Under the pieces are notes generated by a model. It was not told where the DNA came from and ran no database searches. It saw only the letters and a list, made by a program, of their open reading frames with translations. Both the position numbers and the translations under genes were made by a program. From Chryseobacterium gleum (GTDB lineage: Bacteria > Bacteroidota > Bacteroidia > Flavobacteriales_D > Crocinitomicaceae), in assembly GCA_945860065.1 (NCBI GenBank), contig CAMAPI010000013.1:1-38141 (forward strand): a stretch of DNA of 38,141 bases, in the 5' to 3' direction. Shown in pieces: positions 7,210-15,758 of the stretch. Within the stretch, counting starts at the first letter, position 1. Each line of letters starts with the position of its first letter.

Positions 7210-9429
7210 GTGAAAAAAATACTCTTACTTTGTTTCATCTTCTTTGGATTGAATTCGTTCGCTCAGTTTCAGTTCAATTTTTCCGATTCGATTCTCGTTT
7301 TCAAGAATGGTAGTTACTTGAATTTAGCATGGAGTGGGGGACACAATAATGCGCAATTTTCGGAAATAGATTATGACTTCGATGGGGACAATGATTTGTT
7401 TGTGTTTGATCGAAGCCATGACCAAGTTCGCTTGTACCGTCATGAAGTGGCCAACGTACAGCATTATTACGTGTCCGATCCAGCTGGATTTTTACGTTTT
7501 CCTCCTGGTTTGCGCTACCGTGCCTATTGCGCGGATTACGATCAAGATGGTAAAAATGATTTGTTTTGTTACACCATTGGTGGTTTAAGGGTGTATAAGA
7601 ACGTTGGCAATGCTTCGATTGGATTACAATGGGAACAATACAGTAATTACATTACCTCCAATTACAATGGACCCCAATTAAATTTATACATCAGTTCTGC
7701 GGATATTCCAGCAATCGTTGACGTAGAAGGTGACGGAGATTTAGATATTTTAACGTATCACATCGGGGGTGAATATTTACAATACCATCAGAATCAAAGC
7801 CAAGAACTTTACGGTCACTCCGATTCGCTGATTTTTGAGTTGAAAAACTCCTGTTGGGGCGGCTATCGTGAGGATGTGACAACAAATGGTGTTTTTTTAA
7901 ACGATAACTCGGGACCTTGTGATGGATCCAATGTTCCAAATCCAGAATTACCGGTCGGGAGTAGTCCAAAAGCACATGCCGGATCTACCGTTCTTGCATT
8001 GGATTATGACAATTCAGGTGTACTTGATTTAATCTTAGGTGATGTTTCCTACACCAATATGATGCTATTGATCAACGGTGGAACGGTTCCGAATTCGAAT
8101 TCAGACATGATCTCGATGAGTACCTCGTTTCCGAGTAATAGTACGCCGATTAATATGCAGTTGTTTGCTGCTGGATTCTATGTTGACGTTGATTTCGATG
8201 GGAAAAAGGATCTACTCGTGACACCAAACGCAAATAATGTGTCTGAAAATGAATCCAGTGTCTTATTTTACAAAAATACGGGTGCCAATTCGCTACCCAA
8301 TTTTGTGTATCAAACGAAATCTTTCTTGCAAAATCAAATGATTGAGCATGGAACTGCCTCTAGTCCACAAATTGTTGACCTCAATAATGATGGACTACTC
8401 GATCTGATTGTTTCCAATTTCTATGCGTACAAGGCCACAAATTCGAAGGATAGCCGCTTGGCGTACTATCAAAATACGGGTTCAATCGGAAATCCAAAAT
8501 TCACGTTTGTGGATGTGAATTTCTTGAATCTTGCGCAGTCTAACCTTGGATTAAGACTCTTTCCAACTTTTGGAGATTTGAACGGGGATGGAAAGCCTGA
8601 TATGTTGATTGGATTAGAAAATGGTAGTGTTGCTTACTATCAAAACACAACGTCTGGATCGAATCCATCATTTGCTTCGCCAATTTTAAATTATACGGAT
8701 CAATCCGGAACTGTGATAAATGTAGGCCAATATGCTTCCCCTCAACTCTTTGATCTGAACAATGATGGTAAGATGGATCTCATCCTTGGTAAAAAAACGG
8801 GAGAACTCAGTTATTATGAAAATACAGGAACGATCGTAAATCCAGCTTTCGTTTTGATGAACAATGAATTAGGCATGTTGGATACGGATTCGCTGACGCC
8901 AGATGGATATTCAGTTCCCCATTTTTTTCGTTTTCAAGACACGACCTACTTATTGTTGGGTTCACATGATGGCGCGATTTATTTTTATGATTCGATTGAT
9001 GCGCATTTATCAAACGGACAAGCATTTCATGAGCGAAGTGCAGATTTCCTCGGTTTAAAAGCAGCGATTGGAGCCTACAGCTCTTGTTTCGTATCAGATT
9101 TAGATCAGGACAACCATCTGGATTTGTTTGTTGGGCAGGATTTAGGTGGATTGTATCATTTGGAAGATGAACCGGGAAGTTCCATGGCTGTTGCAGAAGA
9201 GTCACGCGTATCAATGCACTTGTATCCAAATCCAGCGACGATGGAATTGACCATTTTGTCGGAGCAAAACATCGGATTGATGGATGTTTATTCATTAGAA
9301 GGAAGGTGGATTTGTACTTGGGAAATTTCCAACGGAATGAATGTGTTTTCGCTTTTAGATTTCGATGGTGGACTGTACATCCTGAAAGGACGAACGACAG
9401 GAATCAATCAGAAATTTTGTAAACGATAG
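7210..9429 (+). CDS. Secreted FG-GAP/VCBS repeat protein with T9SS sorting tail
   Basis: A 739-residue exported protein starting at a GTG, followed by a signal peptide (KKILLLCFIFFGLNSFA). About nine Asp-rich calcium-loop motifs of the FG-GAP/VCBS type are spread along it: DYDFDGDNDLF, DYDQDGKNDLF, DVEGDGDLDIL, DYDNSGVLDLI, DVDFDGKKDLL, DLNNDGLLDLI, DLNGDGKPDML, DLNNDGKMDLI and DLDQDNHLDLF. These build beta-propeller blades. The last ~75 residues (SMHLYPNPATMELTI ... GGLYILKGRTTG) form a type A C-terminal sorting domain of the type IX secretion system, so the protein is expected outside the cell or on its surface. Ligand unknown. Its stop lies two bases from the stop of the convergent gene that follows. 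Confidence 0.93.
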   Translation: MKKILLLCFIFFGLNSFAQFQFNFSDSILVFKNGSYLNLAWSGGHNNAQFSEIDYDFDGDNDLFVFDRSHDQVRLYRHEVANVQHYYVSDPAGFLRFPPGLRYRAYCADYDQDGKNDLFCYTIGGLRVYKNVGNASIGLQWEQYSNYITSNYNGPQLNLYISSADIPAIVDVEGDGDLDILTYHIGGEYLQYHQNQSQELYGHSDSLIFELKNSCWGGYREDVTTNGVFLNDNSGPCDGSNVPNPELPVGSSPKAHAGSTVLALDYDNSGVLDLILGDVSYTNMMLLINGGTVPNSNSDMISMSTSFPSNSTPINMQLFAAGFYVDVDFDGKKDLLVTPNANNVSENESSVLFYKNTGANSLPNFVYQTKSFLQNQMIEHGTASSPQIVDLNNDGLLDLIVSNFYAYKATNSKDSRLAYYQNTGSIGNPKFTFVDVNFLNLAQSNLGLRLFPTFGDLNGDGKPDMLIGLENGSVAYYQNTTSGSNPSFASPILNYTDQSGTVINVGQYASPQLFDLNNDGKMDLILGKKTGELSYYENTGTIVNPAFVLMNNELGMLDTDSLTPDGYSVPHFFRFQDTTYLLLGSHDGAIYFYDSIDAHLSNGQAFHERSADFLGLKAAIGAYSSCFVSDLDQDNHLDLFVGQDLGGLYHLEDEPGSSMAVAEESRVSMHLYPNPATMELTILSEQNIGLMDVYSLEGRWICTWEISNGMNVFSLLDFDGGLYILKGRTTGINQKFCKR

Positions 9430-9431
9430 GT

Positions 9432-10040
9432 TTACTTAACGGCGAATTCAAAGAAAGTCGTACCGTTCAATTCTCCACGTAACTGATCGCCGATTTGTAT
9501 TGGTCCAACACCTGCTGGTGTTCCAGTGTAAATCAAGTCGCCTGTTTTTAGTGTCATGAATTGCGAAACATACGAAATGATTTCATCAATGGAAAAGATA
9601 AAATCCCGTGGATGTCCCGATTGTTTTAACTCATCGTTTTGGAAGAAGGTGAATTCTGCAGTTTCCAAATCGATGTCCGCTTTGTTGATCCATTTATCCG
9701 AAATGGCAGCGCTAGAATCAAATCCCTTTGCCTTTTCCCATGGAAGTCCATTTGCTTTGCAATGTTCTTGTATATCGCGTGCAGTGAAATCAATTCCTAA
9801 ACTAAATTCCGTGTAATATTTATGAGCAAATGCTTTTTCAATGTGTTTTCCTACTTTGTCGATTTTCACAATCAATTCACATTCAAAATGCAAATCTTTC
9901 GTAAAATCGGGATAATAAAAATCACCTTCTCGCAAGATAGCTGTATCTGGTTTTAGAAAGTACAATGGTTCTGTTGGAACAGCCGACTTCATTTCTTTCG
10001 CATGATCGGCATAGTTTCTACCAATGCATATGATTTTCAT
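9432..10040 (-). CDS. Fumarylacetoacetate hydrolase family protein (FAHD1-like)
   Basis: A compact 202-residue enzyme of the FAH superfamily. Such small members hydrolyse acylpyruvates or decarboxylate oxaloacetate (FAHD1-like), or act on 2-hydroxyhepta-2,4-diene-1,7-dioate-type substrates. Family marks are CIGRNYADHAKEM at the start, FLKPDTAI, the metal-binding FECELIVKI segment (Glu residues), GIDFTARDIQ, the KGFDSS loop and the closing DLIYTGTPAGVGPIQIGD. Its ATG overlaps the stop of the upstream exonuclease gene in an ATGA junction, so translation is probably coupled. The substrate cannot be fixed from sequence; oxaloacetate decarboxylase or acylpyruvase activity is the most economical guess. 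Confidence 0.88.
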   Translation of the reverse strand: MKIICIGRNYADHAKEMKSAVPTEPLYFLKPDTAILREGDFYYPDFTKDLHFECELIVKIDKVGKHIEKAFAHKYYTEFSLGIDFTARDIQEHCKANGLPWEKAKGFDSSAAISDKWINKADIDLETAEFTFFQNDELKQSGHPRDFIFSIDEIISYVSQFMTLKTGDLIYTGTPAGVGPIQIGDQLRGELNGTTFFEFAVK

Positions 10041-10870
10041 GGTTTATTGAATTTTTGCTTGAGTAAATCGAGTTTGTCTTCCATCGGAATAGCGTCCTTC
10101 TCTGCTTTGATGCGTTCCATTTCTTTACGCAAAATTTGTTTCGTGTACAAAGGAAAATCCGCTTCGAGCATCCATCCATAGTAGCCAGGTTCTTCTTTGA
10201 ATACTTGGACAACACTTTTGTTTTTGTGTTTTCCGAAATTATAGATTAACTCGTTCTTTGCATTATACGCTAAACGACCAGCGAAATCTGCTAGTTGGAA
10301 ATCTCCGGCTTTGGAGAAGTCAGCCAGTGCATCAATATCCTTTGCTAAGCTCGGGTATTTCTCTAATTGAGCAAGCAACACTTCGTAGGTTGCCAACGTA
10401 TCGTAAATCGCATTGTGCGCATTCTCAATGGTTTTCCCACAATAAAATTGGTACGCAGCAGACAAAGTGCGTTGTTCCATTTTGTGAAAGATATTTTGAA
10501 CGTCCACAAAGCGACGATTGGATAAATCGAAATCATTTCCTGTACGAAGTAATTCCTCCGATAACACAGGAATATCGAATTTATTAGAATTGTATCCAGC
10601 TAAATCCGAAACTCCGATAAAAGCGAGAATTTCTGGTGCTAATTGCGCGAAAGTGGACTCGTTTTTTACCATTTCGTTACTCACGCCATGAATAGCCGTG
10701 CTTTCGTCAGCAATCACCATTTCAGGATTCACCAGGCGACTAAATTCTTCCGTCGTTCCATCAGGGAAAACTTTAAGGATAGCAATTTGAACAATGCGGT
10801 CCTTGGTGATTTGAAGTCCTGTTGTTTCTAAATCAAAAACACACAATGGACGCTTTAGTTGCAGGCTCAT
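10037..10870 (-). CDS. DEDDh 3'-5' exonuclease with C-terminal DUF3820-like domain
   Basis: A 277-residue DnaQ-fold exonuclease. The catalytic acids are all visible: FDLETTG (Asp13, Glu15), GYNSNKFDIPVL (Asp99) and AHNAIYDTLAT (His152, Asp157), the DEDDh pattern of 3'-5' exonucleases such as the DNA polymerase III epsilon proofreading subunit and RNase T. After about residue 205 there is a second module (NFGKHKNKSVVQVFKEEPGYYGWML) resembling DUF3820, a small domain seen attached to such nucleases. The protein is free-standing rather than fused to a polymerase. The ATG is six bases after the E2 stop upstream, and its own stop overlaps the FAH-family start. It could proofread or trim DNA or RNA; the substrate is open. 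Confidence 0.9.
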   Translation of the reverse strand: MSLQLKRPLCVFDLETTGLQITKDRIVQIAILKVFPDGTTEEFSRLVNPEMVIADESTAIHGVSNEMVKNESTFAQLAPEILAFIGVSDLAGYNSNKFDIPVLSEELLRTGNDFDLSNRRFVDVQNIFHKMEQRTLSAAYQFYCGKTIENAHNAIYDTLATYEVLLAQLEKYPSLAKDIDALADFSKAGDFQLADFAGRLAYNAKNELIYNFGKHKNKSVVQVFKEEPGYYGWMLEADFPLYTKQILRKEMERIKAEKDAIPMEDKLDLLKQKFNKP

Positions 10871-10876
10871 AACTGC

Positions 10877-12223
10877 TTAAATTGGCATGTTTGGATCGAA
10901 GCTCTCTAAGTAATCAGCCACTCGACGAACAAATTGTCCACCCAATGCTCCATCTACCACACGGTGATCGTAGGAGTGAGATAAGAACATTTTGTGACGA
11001 ATACCAATGAAATCACCTTCCGGTGTTTCGATCACAGCAGGAACCTTGCGAATCGCTCCAAGTGCCATAATTGCTACTTGCGGCTGATTGATAATGGGTG
11101 TTCCCATCACATTACCGAAAGACCCTACGTTTGTTACTGTATAAGTTCCGCCTTGAATATCCTCTGGTTTCAATTTGTTGTTACGTGCGCTGTCTGCCAA
11201 TCCGTTTACGGCTTTTGTTAATCCAATAAGGTTTAACTGGTCCGCGTTTTTAATGACTGGCACGATTAAATTTCCAGAAGGCAATGCTGTTGCCATTCCG
11301 ATGTTGATGTCTTTGCGTTTGATGATCGTTGTTCCTGAAACAGAAACATTGATCATTGGGAAATCCTTGATGGCTTTCACAATAGCTTCAATCAAAATCG
11401 GTGTATACGTAATGTTTTGTCCTTCGCGTTGTTTGAAGGTGTTTTTCACTTTTTCTCTCCATTTCACAATGTTTGTTACGTCCGCTTCCACGTACGATGT
11501 AACGTGTGGAGAAACGTGCACAGACATCAACATGTGGTCAGCAATCAGCTTGCGCATGCGGTCCATTTCGATGATTTCATCACCTGGATTCGGCAGTACA
11601 ATCGGTTCCTTAATTTGCATAAAGGAAGCGTTAGAGGGCGTTGTTGGTAGCGCTGCTTTTACAGGAGCAGCAGATGTATATGAAAGCGCAGCAGCAACTG
11701 GAGCTGAGCCACGATTTTCTAAATAGGAAAGGATATCTTTTTTCGTTACTCGTCCGTCTTGACCTGATCCGGTAATTCCTTCTAATTGACTTGCGGAAAC
11801 CCCTTCTTTTTCAGCGATTTTTCGAACTAATGGAGAAAAGAATTTTCCGTTTACTCCATTTTTTGGAATTGCTGTTGTTTCAGATGAAGTCGCAACCGGA
11901 GCAGCAACTATCGCAGCTGAAGTAGTAGAATCTGCAACAACGGGCGTTTCTTCTTTTGTATTTTGAGTAGTACTTGTTGTGCCATCAGTAGATAAAATCG
12001 CAATCACGTCACCAACTTGTGCAACTTGGTCTTTTTCAAAAAGGATTTTGATTAATACGCCTGCGCCCTCAGATGGAAGTTCATTGTCAACTTTATCGGT
12101 CGCAACCTCCACTAAAGGTTCGTCCATTGCAACGGAATCCCCTACATTTTTCAACCAATTGGTAATGGTAGCTTCTGTCACACTTTCTCCCATTTTGGGA
12201 AGACGGATTTCTATTTCTGCCAT
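10877..12223 (-). CDS. 2-oxoacid dehydrogenase E2 (dihydrolipoamide acyltransferase)
   Basis: A 448-residue E2 core enzyme. The lipoyl domain (about 1-78) has the swinging-arm Lys44 in TDKVD. An Ala/Thr/Pro-rich linker follows. A peripheral-subunit-binding domain lies at about 128-172 (FFSPLVRKIAEKEGVSASQLEGITGSGQDGRVTKKDIL). The catalytic acyltransferase domain ends in SYDHRVVDGALGGQF with His420 and Asp424. The enzyme moves acyl groups from E1 to CoA. A single lipoyl domain and the start RLPKMGESVTEATI suit branched-chain or 2-oxoglutarate complexes better than classical pyruvate dehydrogenase. No E1 or E3 gene is adjacent, so the substrate is undecided. A possible promoter -7 box lies at 12259-12266. 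Confidence 0.93.
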   Translation of the reverse strand: MAEIEIRLPKMGESVTEATITNWLKNVGDSVAMDEPLVEVATDKVDNELPSEGAGVLIKILFEKDQVAQVGDVIAILSTDGTTSTTQNTKEETPVVADSTTSAAIVAAPVATSSETTAIPKNGVNGKFFSPLVRKIAEKEGVSASQLEGITGSGQDGRVTKKDILSYLENRGSAPVAAALSYTSAAPVKAALPTTPSNASFMQIKEPIVLPNPGDEIIEMDRMRKLIADHMLMSVHVSPHVTSYVEADVTNIVKWREKVKNTFKQREGQNITYTPILIEAIVKAIKDFPMINVSVSGTTIIKRKDINIGMATALPSGNLIVPVIKNADQLNLIGLTKAVNGLADSARNNKLKPEDIQGGTYTVTNVGSFGNVMGTPIINQPQVAIMALGAIRKVPAVIETPEGDFIGIRHKMFLSHSYDHRVVDGALGGQFVRRVADYLESFDPNMPI

Positions 12224-12258
12224 AGTTTACGTGTAAATTGATGTCTTTTACTTGGGCG

Positions 12259-12266
12259 CAAAGTTA
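12259..12266 (-). promoter_or_regulatory. Possible promoter -7 box for the E2 gene
   Basis: On the minus strand this reads TAACTTTG, a full match to the Bacteroidota -7 consensus TAnnTTTG, about 36 bases before the E2 start codon in the 68 bp gap after the glycosyltransferase gene. No well-spaced -33 TTG is seen; the nearest is 13 bases away. Confidence 0.45.
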
Positions 12267-12291
12267 TGGAAAAAATATGCAAATCGTGTAT

Positions 12292-14241
12292 TTAGTTGCG
12301 ATCGAGTGAACGGAAATTTCGAAGAATACTGCGAATGTCAAATAGCGGCGTATAATCACGTGAGTAAATCAAGAAAAATCGCTCGCGATCTTCTTTTGAG
12401 CTAAGTTGCAGGTGGTCGAATGGTCCAATGATACTTTGCTTTTGTTTGGATTTGGTAAGTGTCTCTTTTTCAGTATATCCAACAAATGTCTTTCTTCCAA
12501 TAAACACGGAAAACAATTGATGAATCAATCGTTTTTTGTACTGAAAGATCCAGATATGAAATGGAAGGGTGAGGATAAATAGTCCAGCGAATACTACATC
12601 TATCAAACGTTTGACACGTTTATTTTCTGGATGACTCAGGGAATTAAAATTAAGTACATACAATTCTCCCGCTCGATCGATGGAGTTACTACCAATGAGA
12701 AAACTTGTGTCTGGTTGCGCGATTTTAAATTCCAGGTCAACAGCGGATGTCTGTGTCATCCAGTGAATGATTTCTGAGGAACTTAAGGACTTGGCAGAGA
12801 AAATGACTTCGTTGATTTTATGTACAGAAACGATTTCACTGAGTTGTGCAAGATTTCCAATACTTCCTGGGAATTTCTCTTGATTAGAAACTCCAATGAT
12901 GGAGTCAATCTGTGGATAGGTGTTTTCTAATAGCTGCTTTACACGCAAGAATTCCGCTTCATCTCCGATTATGGCAAATCTTTTCTTAGGTAATTTGGTA
13001 AGTCCAAGGTTGCCGTGAAAAATGAGTTCGTACAAAAATCGAATCACGAAAAAACTAGCAATATATAGGATTGCGCCTAATAAAATGTACAAACGGGAAA
13101 ACTGCCATTCTTTAGGGAGTAAGGCATAGCTTGACAATATAAAGATGGTTCCGAAGAAAATGGATTTAAAAATCAAACGGTGACGACTTCCTTTGTCATA
13201 GATTCCAAATACCAATCCGGATAACATCCAGGTAAGAGCATAACTTGGAATTAAATAATTCGTCGCGATTTCTGGAAAAAGAATGTCTTTCATTTTCCAT
13301 CTATCCGCTAGGAGGTAAAGTCCACTAAGACTAACAGCAAGATCAATCACAGGAAAGGAAATTTGCTCGATGAACCGGCGAATTATCGAGATGGACGCGC
13401 GTAAATAAATGGCTAAATGTATCGCTGCGGAGAAAAGCTTCGCATTGTTTTGCGAAAAGTGTTTCTTCGCAAAAATGACCATCGCACGGTAAAAAACAAA
13501 GACGTAATTGACGGAACTCTTTTTTGTACTTTCGCCTTTATAGTGTATGATTTTCGTCTCTGGGAAATAATAATTTTTGTAGCCGCCTAATTGAATGCGG
13601 TAGGATAAATCAATGTCCTCCCCGTACATGAAAAATGTTTCGTCTAAGAGTCCAACCTTGTCTAGCGTTTCTTTGCGCATCAACATAAATGCACCACTTA
13701 GTACATCCACCTCATTAGTGTCGAATTCACTCAAATAACCAAGGTGATAGCGTCCAAAACGTTTCGATTTAGGAAAAAGCTTCGATAGTCCAAAAATTTT
13801 GTAAAAAGCCACCATTGGTGTTGGTAATCCACGTTTCGATTCTGGAAGAAAACGTCCTTTTCCATCGACCATCCGTACACCAAGTCCACCCGCATCTGAA
13901 TGCTCGTCCATGAACGAAACGACCTTCGAGAATGTGTCTTCTTCAACAACCGTATCTGGATTTAACAACAATAAGTAACGTGCGTCTGAAATGGATAATG
14001 CTTGATTGTTGGCACGGGAAAACCCAACATTTTCTTTGTTGGCAATTAAATTTATTTGTGGGAATTTGGACTGAACCATTTCAACGGATTCGTCCACACT
14101 ATTATTGTCGATCACAAAAACTTGAACATTTAATGTTTTACTCGCTGCCAAAACAGCATTCAAACATTGTTCTAGGAAATACGTGACATTGTAATTTACA
14201 ATGACAACGCTCAAGTCAAATGTTGGTGTTTGCTTATCCAT
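12292..14241 (-). CDS. Family 2 glycosyltransferase fused to a membrane phosphoglycosyltransferase-like region
   Basis: A 649-residue fusion. Residues about 1-260 are a GT2 (GT-A fold, rhamnosyltransferase/WbbL-like) domain: SVVIVNYNV, FVIDNNSVDES, the acidic LLLNPDTVVEED site and FFMYGEDIDLSYRI. Several hydrophobic segments follow (about 310-420), then a Rossmann-like domain (KKRFAIIGDEAEFLRVKQLL). The final part begins KRVKRLIDVVFAGLFILTLPFHIW. That order (membrane helices, nucleotide-binding domain, KRLxDxxF helix) copies the layout of polyprenyl-phosphate glycosyl-1-phosphate transferases (WbaP/WcaJ). However, the cytoplasmic catalytic part after the last helix looks short and eroded. It probably makes surface polysaccharide at the inner membrane. 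It overlaps ridA by 8 bases. Confidence 0.85.
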   Translation of the reverse strand: MDKQTPTFDLSVVIVNYNVTYFLEQCLNAVLAASKTLNVQVFVIDNNSVDESVEMVQSKFPQINLIANKENVGFSRANNQALSISDARYLLLLNPDTVVEEDTFSKVVSFMDEHSDAGGLGVRMVDGKGRFLPESKRGLPTPMVAFYKIFGLSKLFPKSKRFGRYHLGYLSEFDTNEVDVLSGAFMLMRKETLDKVGLLDETFFMYGEDIDLSYRIQLGGYKNYYFPETKIIHYKGESTKKSSVNYVFVFYRAMVIFAKKHFSQNNAKLFSAAIHLAIYLRASISIIRRFIEQISFPVIDLAVSLSGLYLLADRWKMKDILFPEIATNYLIPSYALTWMLSGLVFGIYDKGSRHRLIFKSIFFGTIFILSSYALLPKEWQFSRLYILLGAILYIASFFVIRFLYELIFHGNLGLTKLPKKRFAIIGDEAEFLRVKQLLENTYPQIDSIIGVSNQEKFPGSIGNLAQLSEIVSVHKINEVIFSAKSLSSSEIIHWMTQTSAVDLEFKIAQPDTSFLIGSNSIDRAGELYVLNFNSLSHPENKRVKRLIDVVFAGLFILTLPFHIWIFQYKKRLIHQLFSVFIGRKTFVGYTEKETLTKSKQKQSIIGPFDHLQLSSKEDRERFFLIYSRDYTPLFDIRSILRNFRSLDRN

Positions 14242-14617
14242 TTGCTAAAGCTATACACGATATTTCGATGTTCACATCTAGGGGCAGTCTAGAAACCTGC
14301 ACCGTTTCCCTCGCTGGAGGAATTCCAGGAAAATAAGATGCATAAATGGCATTGACAGCTTGAAAATCGTCTAAATCCTTCAAGAAAATACTCGTTTTTA
14401 CCACCTGTTCGATGTCCAAACCAGCCGCTTCCAACAATGCTTCTATGTTTTTCATGACACGATGCGTAGCCTCTTCAATGCTGTCCATTTCTAATTCACC
14501 AGTGCTTGGATTTAATGGAATTTGTCCGCTAACAAACAACATTCCTCCTGCCAAAATCGCTTGACTATATGGACCAACTGGAGCTGGGGCATTGTGGATT
14601 TGTATGGCTTTTTTCAT
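14234..14617 (-). CDS. ridA: RidA family reactive enamine/imine deaminase
   Basis: A 127-residue RidA (YjgF/YER057c/UK114) protein. These trimeric enzymes hydrolyse 2-aminoacrylate and related enamines released by PLP enzymes, protecting other PLP enzymes from damage. Seen in the sequence: APAPVGPYSQAI at the start, GMLFVSGQIPLNP, the TSIFLKDLDDF segment, and PPARETVQVSRLP with Arg103, equivalent to the catalytic Arg of E. coli RidA. A Glu follows near the C terminus (IEISCIALA). Length is normal. It is the first gene of a minus-strand run through to 9432 and is divergent from pabA. Confidence 0.95.
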   Translation of the reverse strand: MKKAIQIHNAPAPVGPYSQAILAGGMLFVSGQIPLNPSTGELEMDSIEEATHRVMKNIEALLEAAGLDIEQVVKTSIFLKDLDDFQAVNAIYASYFPGIPPARETVQVSRLPLDVNIEISCIALANG

Positions 14618-14654
14618 CGTATTTTGTTTATCCTTCGGATTGAGCGATTTTTTC

Positions 14655-14669
14655 TACTTTTGCAAAGTA
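14655..14669. promoter_or_regulatory. Palindromic divergent promoter region, ridA / pabA
   Basis: In the 68 bp divergent gap, TACTTT at 14655-14660 and AAAGTA at 14664-14669 are perfect inverted repeats around TGC. On the plus strand the left half reads TACTTTTG (14655-14662), a full TAnnTTTG -7 box 23 bases before the pabA GTG. On the minus strand the other arm gives TTACTTTG, one base off the consensus, for ridA. A well-spaced -33 is not evident. Confidence 0.5.
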
Positions 14670-14685
14670 ACAAAAATCAAAGAAC

Positions 14686-15250
14686 GTGAAGGTAGTACTA
14701 GTGGATTTTTATGATTCTTTCACCTTCAATCTGTCTCATTATTTTGAACAACTAAACGTAGAGGTAACTGTCATTCGGCATGATTATTTGAATTTTATGG
14801 AATTAAATTCCTTTGATGCCATTGTTCTTTCACCTGGACCTGGACTTCCATCGGAAAAAAAAAAACCTGATGGAGCTACTGTTGATGTATATCGGAAAGA
14901 AACCCATTTTAGGTGTTTGTTTAGGAATGCAAGCAATCGCATTACACTTTGGCGCCTCCTTGGAAAATCAGCAAGAAGTGAAGCATGGCGTTCAGGAAAA
15001 ATTGATTATCAAAGACCATTCTGGATTGTTTCAAGGACTTCCAGCGGACTTTCTCGTTGGACTATACCATAGTTGGAAAGTAGTGAGTTTACCGGAAGAA
15101 TGGCAAACATCTCAACTTGAAAATGGCGTGGCCATGTCAATCGAAGTCCCGAATCTACAGGTCTACGCTGTCCAATTTCATCCGGAATCTATTTTGACAG
15201 AAAACGGACTTCATATACTCAGTAATTTCATTCAATACGCGAAATCATGA
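14686..15250 (+). CDS. pabA: Aminodeoxychorismate/anthranilate synthase glutaminase subunit, frameshifted at an A11 run
   Basis: A class I glutamine amidotransferase that supplies ammonia to chorismate for folate (PabA) or tryptophan (TrpG) synthesis. From a GTG start, the first frame reads VLVDFYDSFTFNLSHYF through VLSPGPGLPSEKK. At an 11-base A run (14855-14865) it then leaves the family pattern and stops at 15072. The next frame (+1) continues the family: ELLLMYIGKKPILGVCLGMQAI with the nucleophile Cys, and AVQFHPES with the catalytic His, to 15250. With ten A instead of eleven the whole is one 187-residue protein, the normal length. It may be a sequencing error, a real frameshift, or slippage. 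Its stop overlaps the next start (ATGA). No synthase partner is nearby, so PabA versus TrpG is undecided. Confidence 0.85.
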
Positions 15251-15696
15251 TGTCAAAATTAATGTTGATACTATTTGCAGTGATGGTGCATCTGCAACTC
15301 TCGGCCCAAAGTTGCATAGGCTATTGGATTACCATCGATGATGAAAGTGGACTTAAGAAATCCATCGTGGAATTGTATAAAAAGGATGGGGAAATGCACG
15401 GAAAAGTCGTTTACATCTATAAAAGAGGAAAAGATGGTCCTCATTCTCTATGCGATCAATGCGAAGGAAACCTAAAAAACAAACCAGTGATGGGAATGCA
15501 AATCGTTAAAAATTTGAACTGGGATGGCAGCGAATGGGATGGTGGAACCATTTTAGATCCAGATAACGGCAAGGTCTACGATGCGAAAATTTGGATCAAT
15601 CCAGAAAATTACACAAAACTAAATGTGAGGGGTTACATAGGACCTTTCTTTCGCACACAAACATGGATAAAAACAGAAAAAATCCCTACGGAATAA
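15247..15696 (+). CDS. DUF2147 family exported protein
   Basis: A 149-residue protein with a signal peptide (MSKLMLILFAVMVHLQLSAQ) and a single DUF2147 (PF09917) domain. Family hallmarks are CIGYWITIDDESGLKKSIVELYKKDGEMHGKVVYIY near the start, CDQCEGNLKNKPVMGMQIVKNL in the middle, and the GGTILDPDNGKVYDAKIWI segment. It ends RGYIGPFFRTQTWIK. These periplasmic beta-rich proteins have no firmly known role. Two ATGs stand in tandem (15247 and 15250); the first overlaps the pabA stop in an ATGA junction, so translation may depend on ribosomes finishing pabA, which makes the frameshift there relevant to this gene too. Confidence 0.9.
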   Translation: MMSKLMLILFAVMVHLQLSAQSCIGYWITIDDESGLKKSIVELYKKDGEMHGKVVYIYKRGKDGPHSLCDQCEGNLKNKPVMGMQIVKNLNWDGSEWDGGTILDPDNGKVYDAKIWINPENYTKLNVRGYIGPFFRTQTWIKTEKIPTE

Positions 15697-15758
15697 AACC
15701 TTTTTGTTACTCCTTTGTTTAACTTTTTATATTAAATCACAAACGAACATTAAACAAA

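Noticed and set aside
8807-9295. 162-codon frame on the minus strand
   Set aside because: Antisense to the FG-GAP protein, whose repeats and sorting domain are clear.
11175-11726. 183-codon frame on the plus strand
   Set aside because: It lies wholly antisense to the E2 gene and its sequence tracks the E2 codons; no start signal or family likeness.
14813-15250. Second half of pabA as an independent gene starting at 14813
   Set aside because: The first residues do not match the family, and the conserved sequence begins only after the A11 run, so it is the continuation of the 14686 gene.
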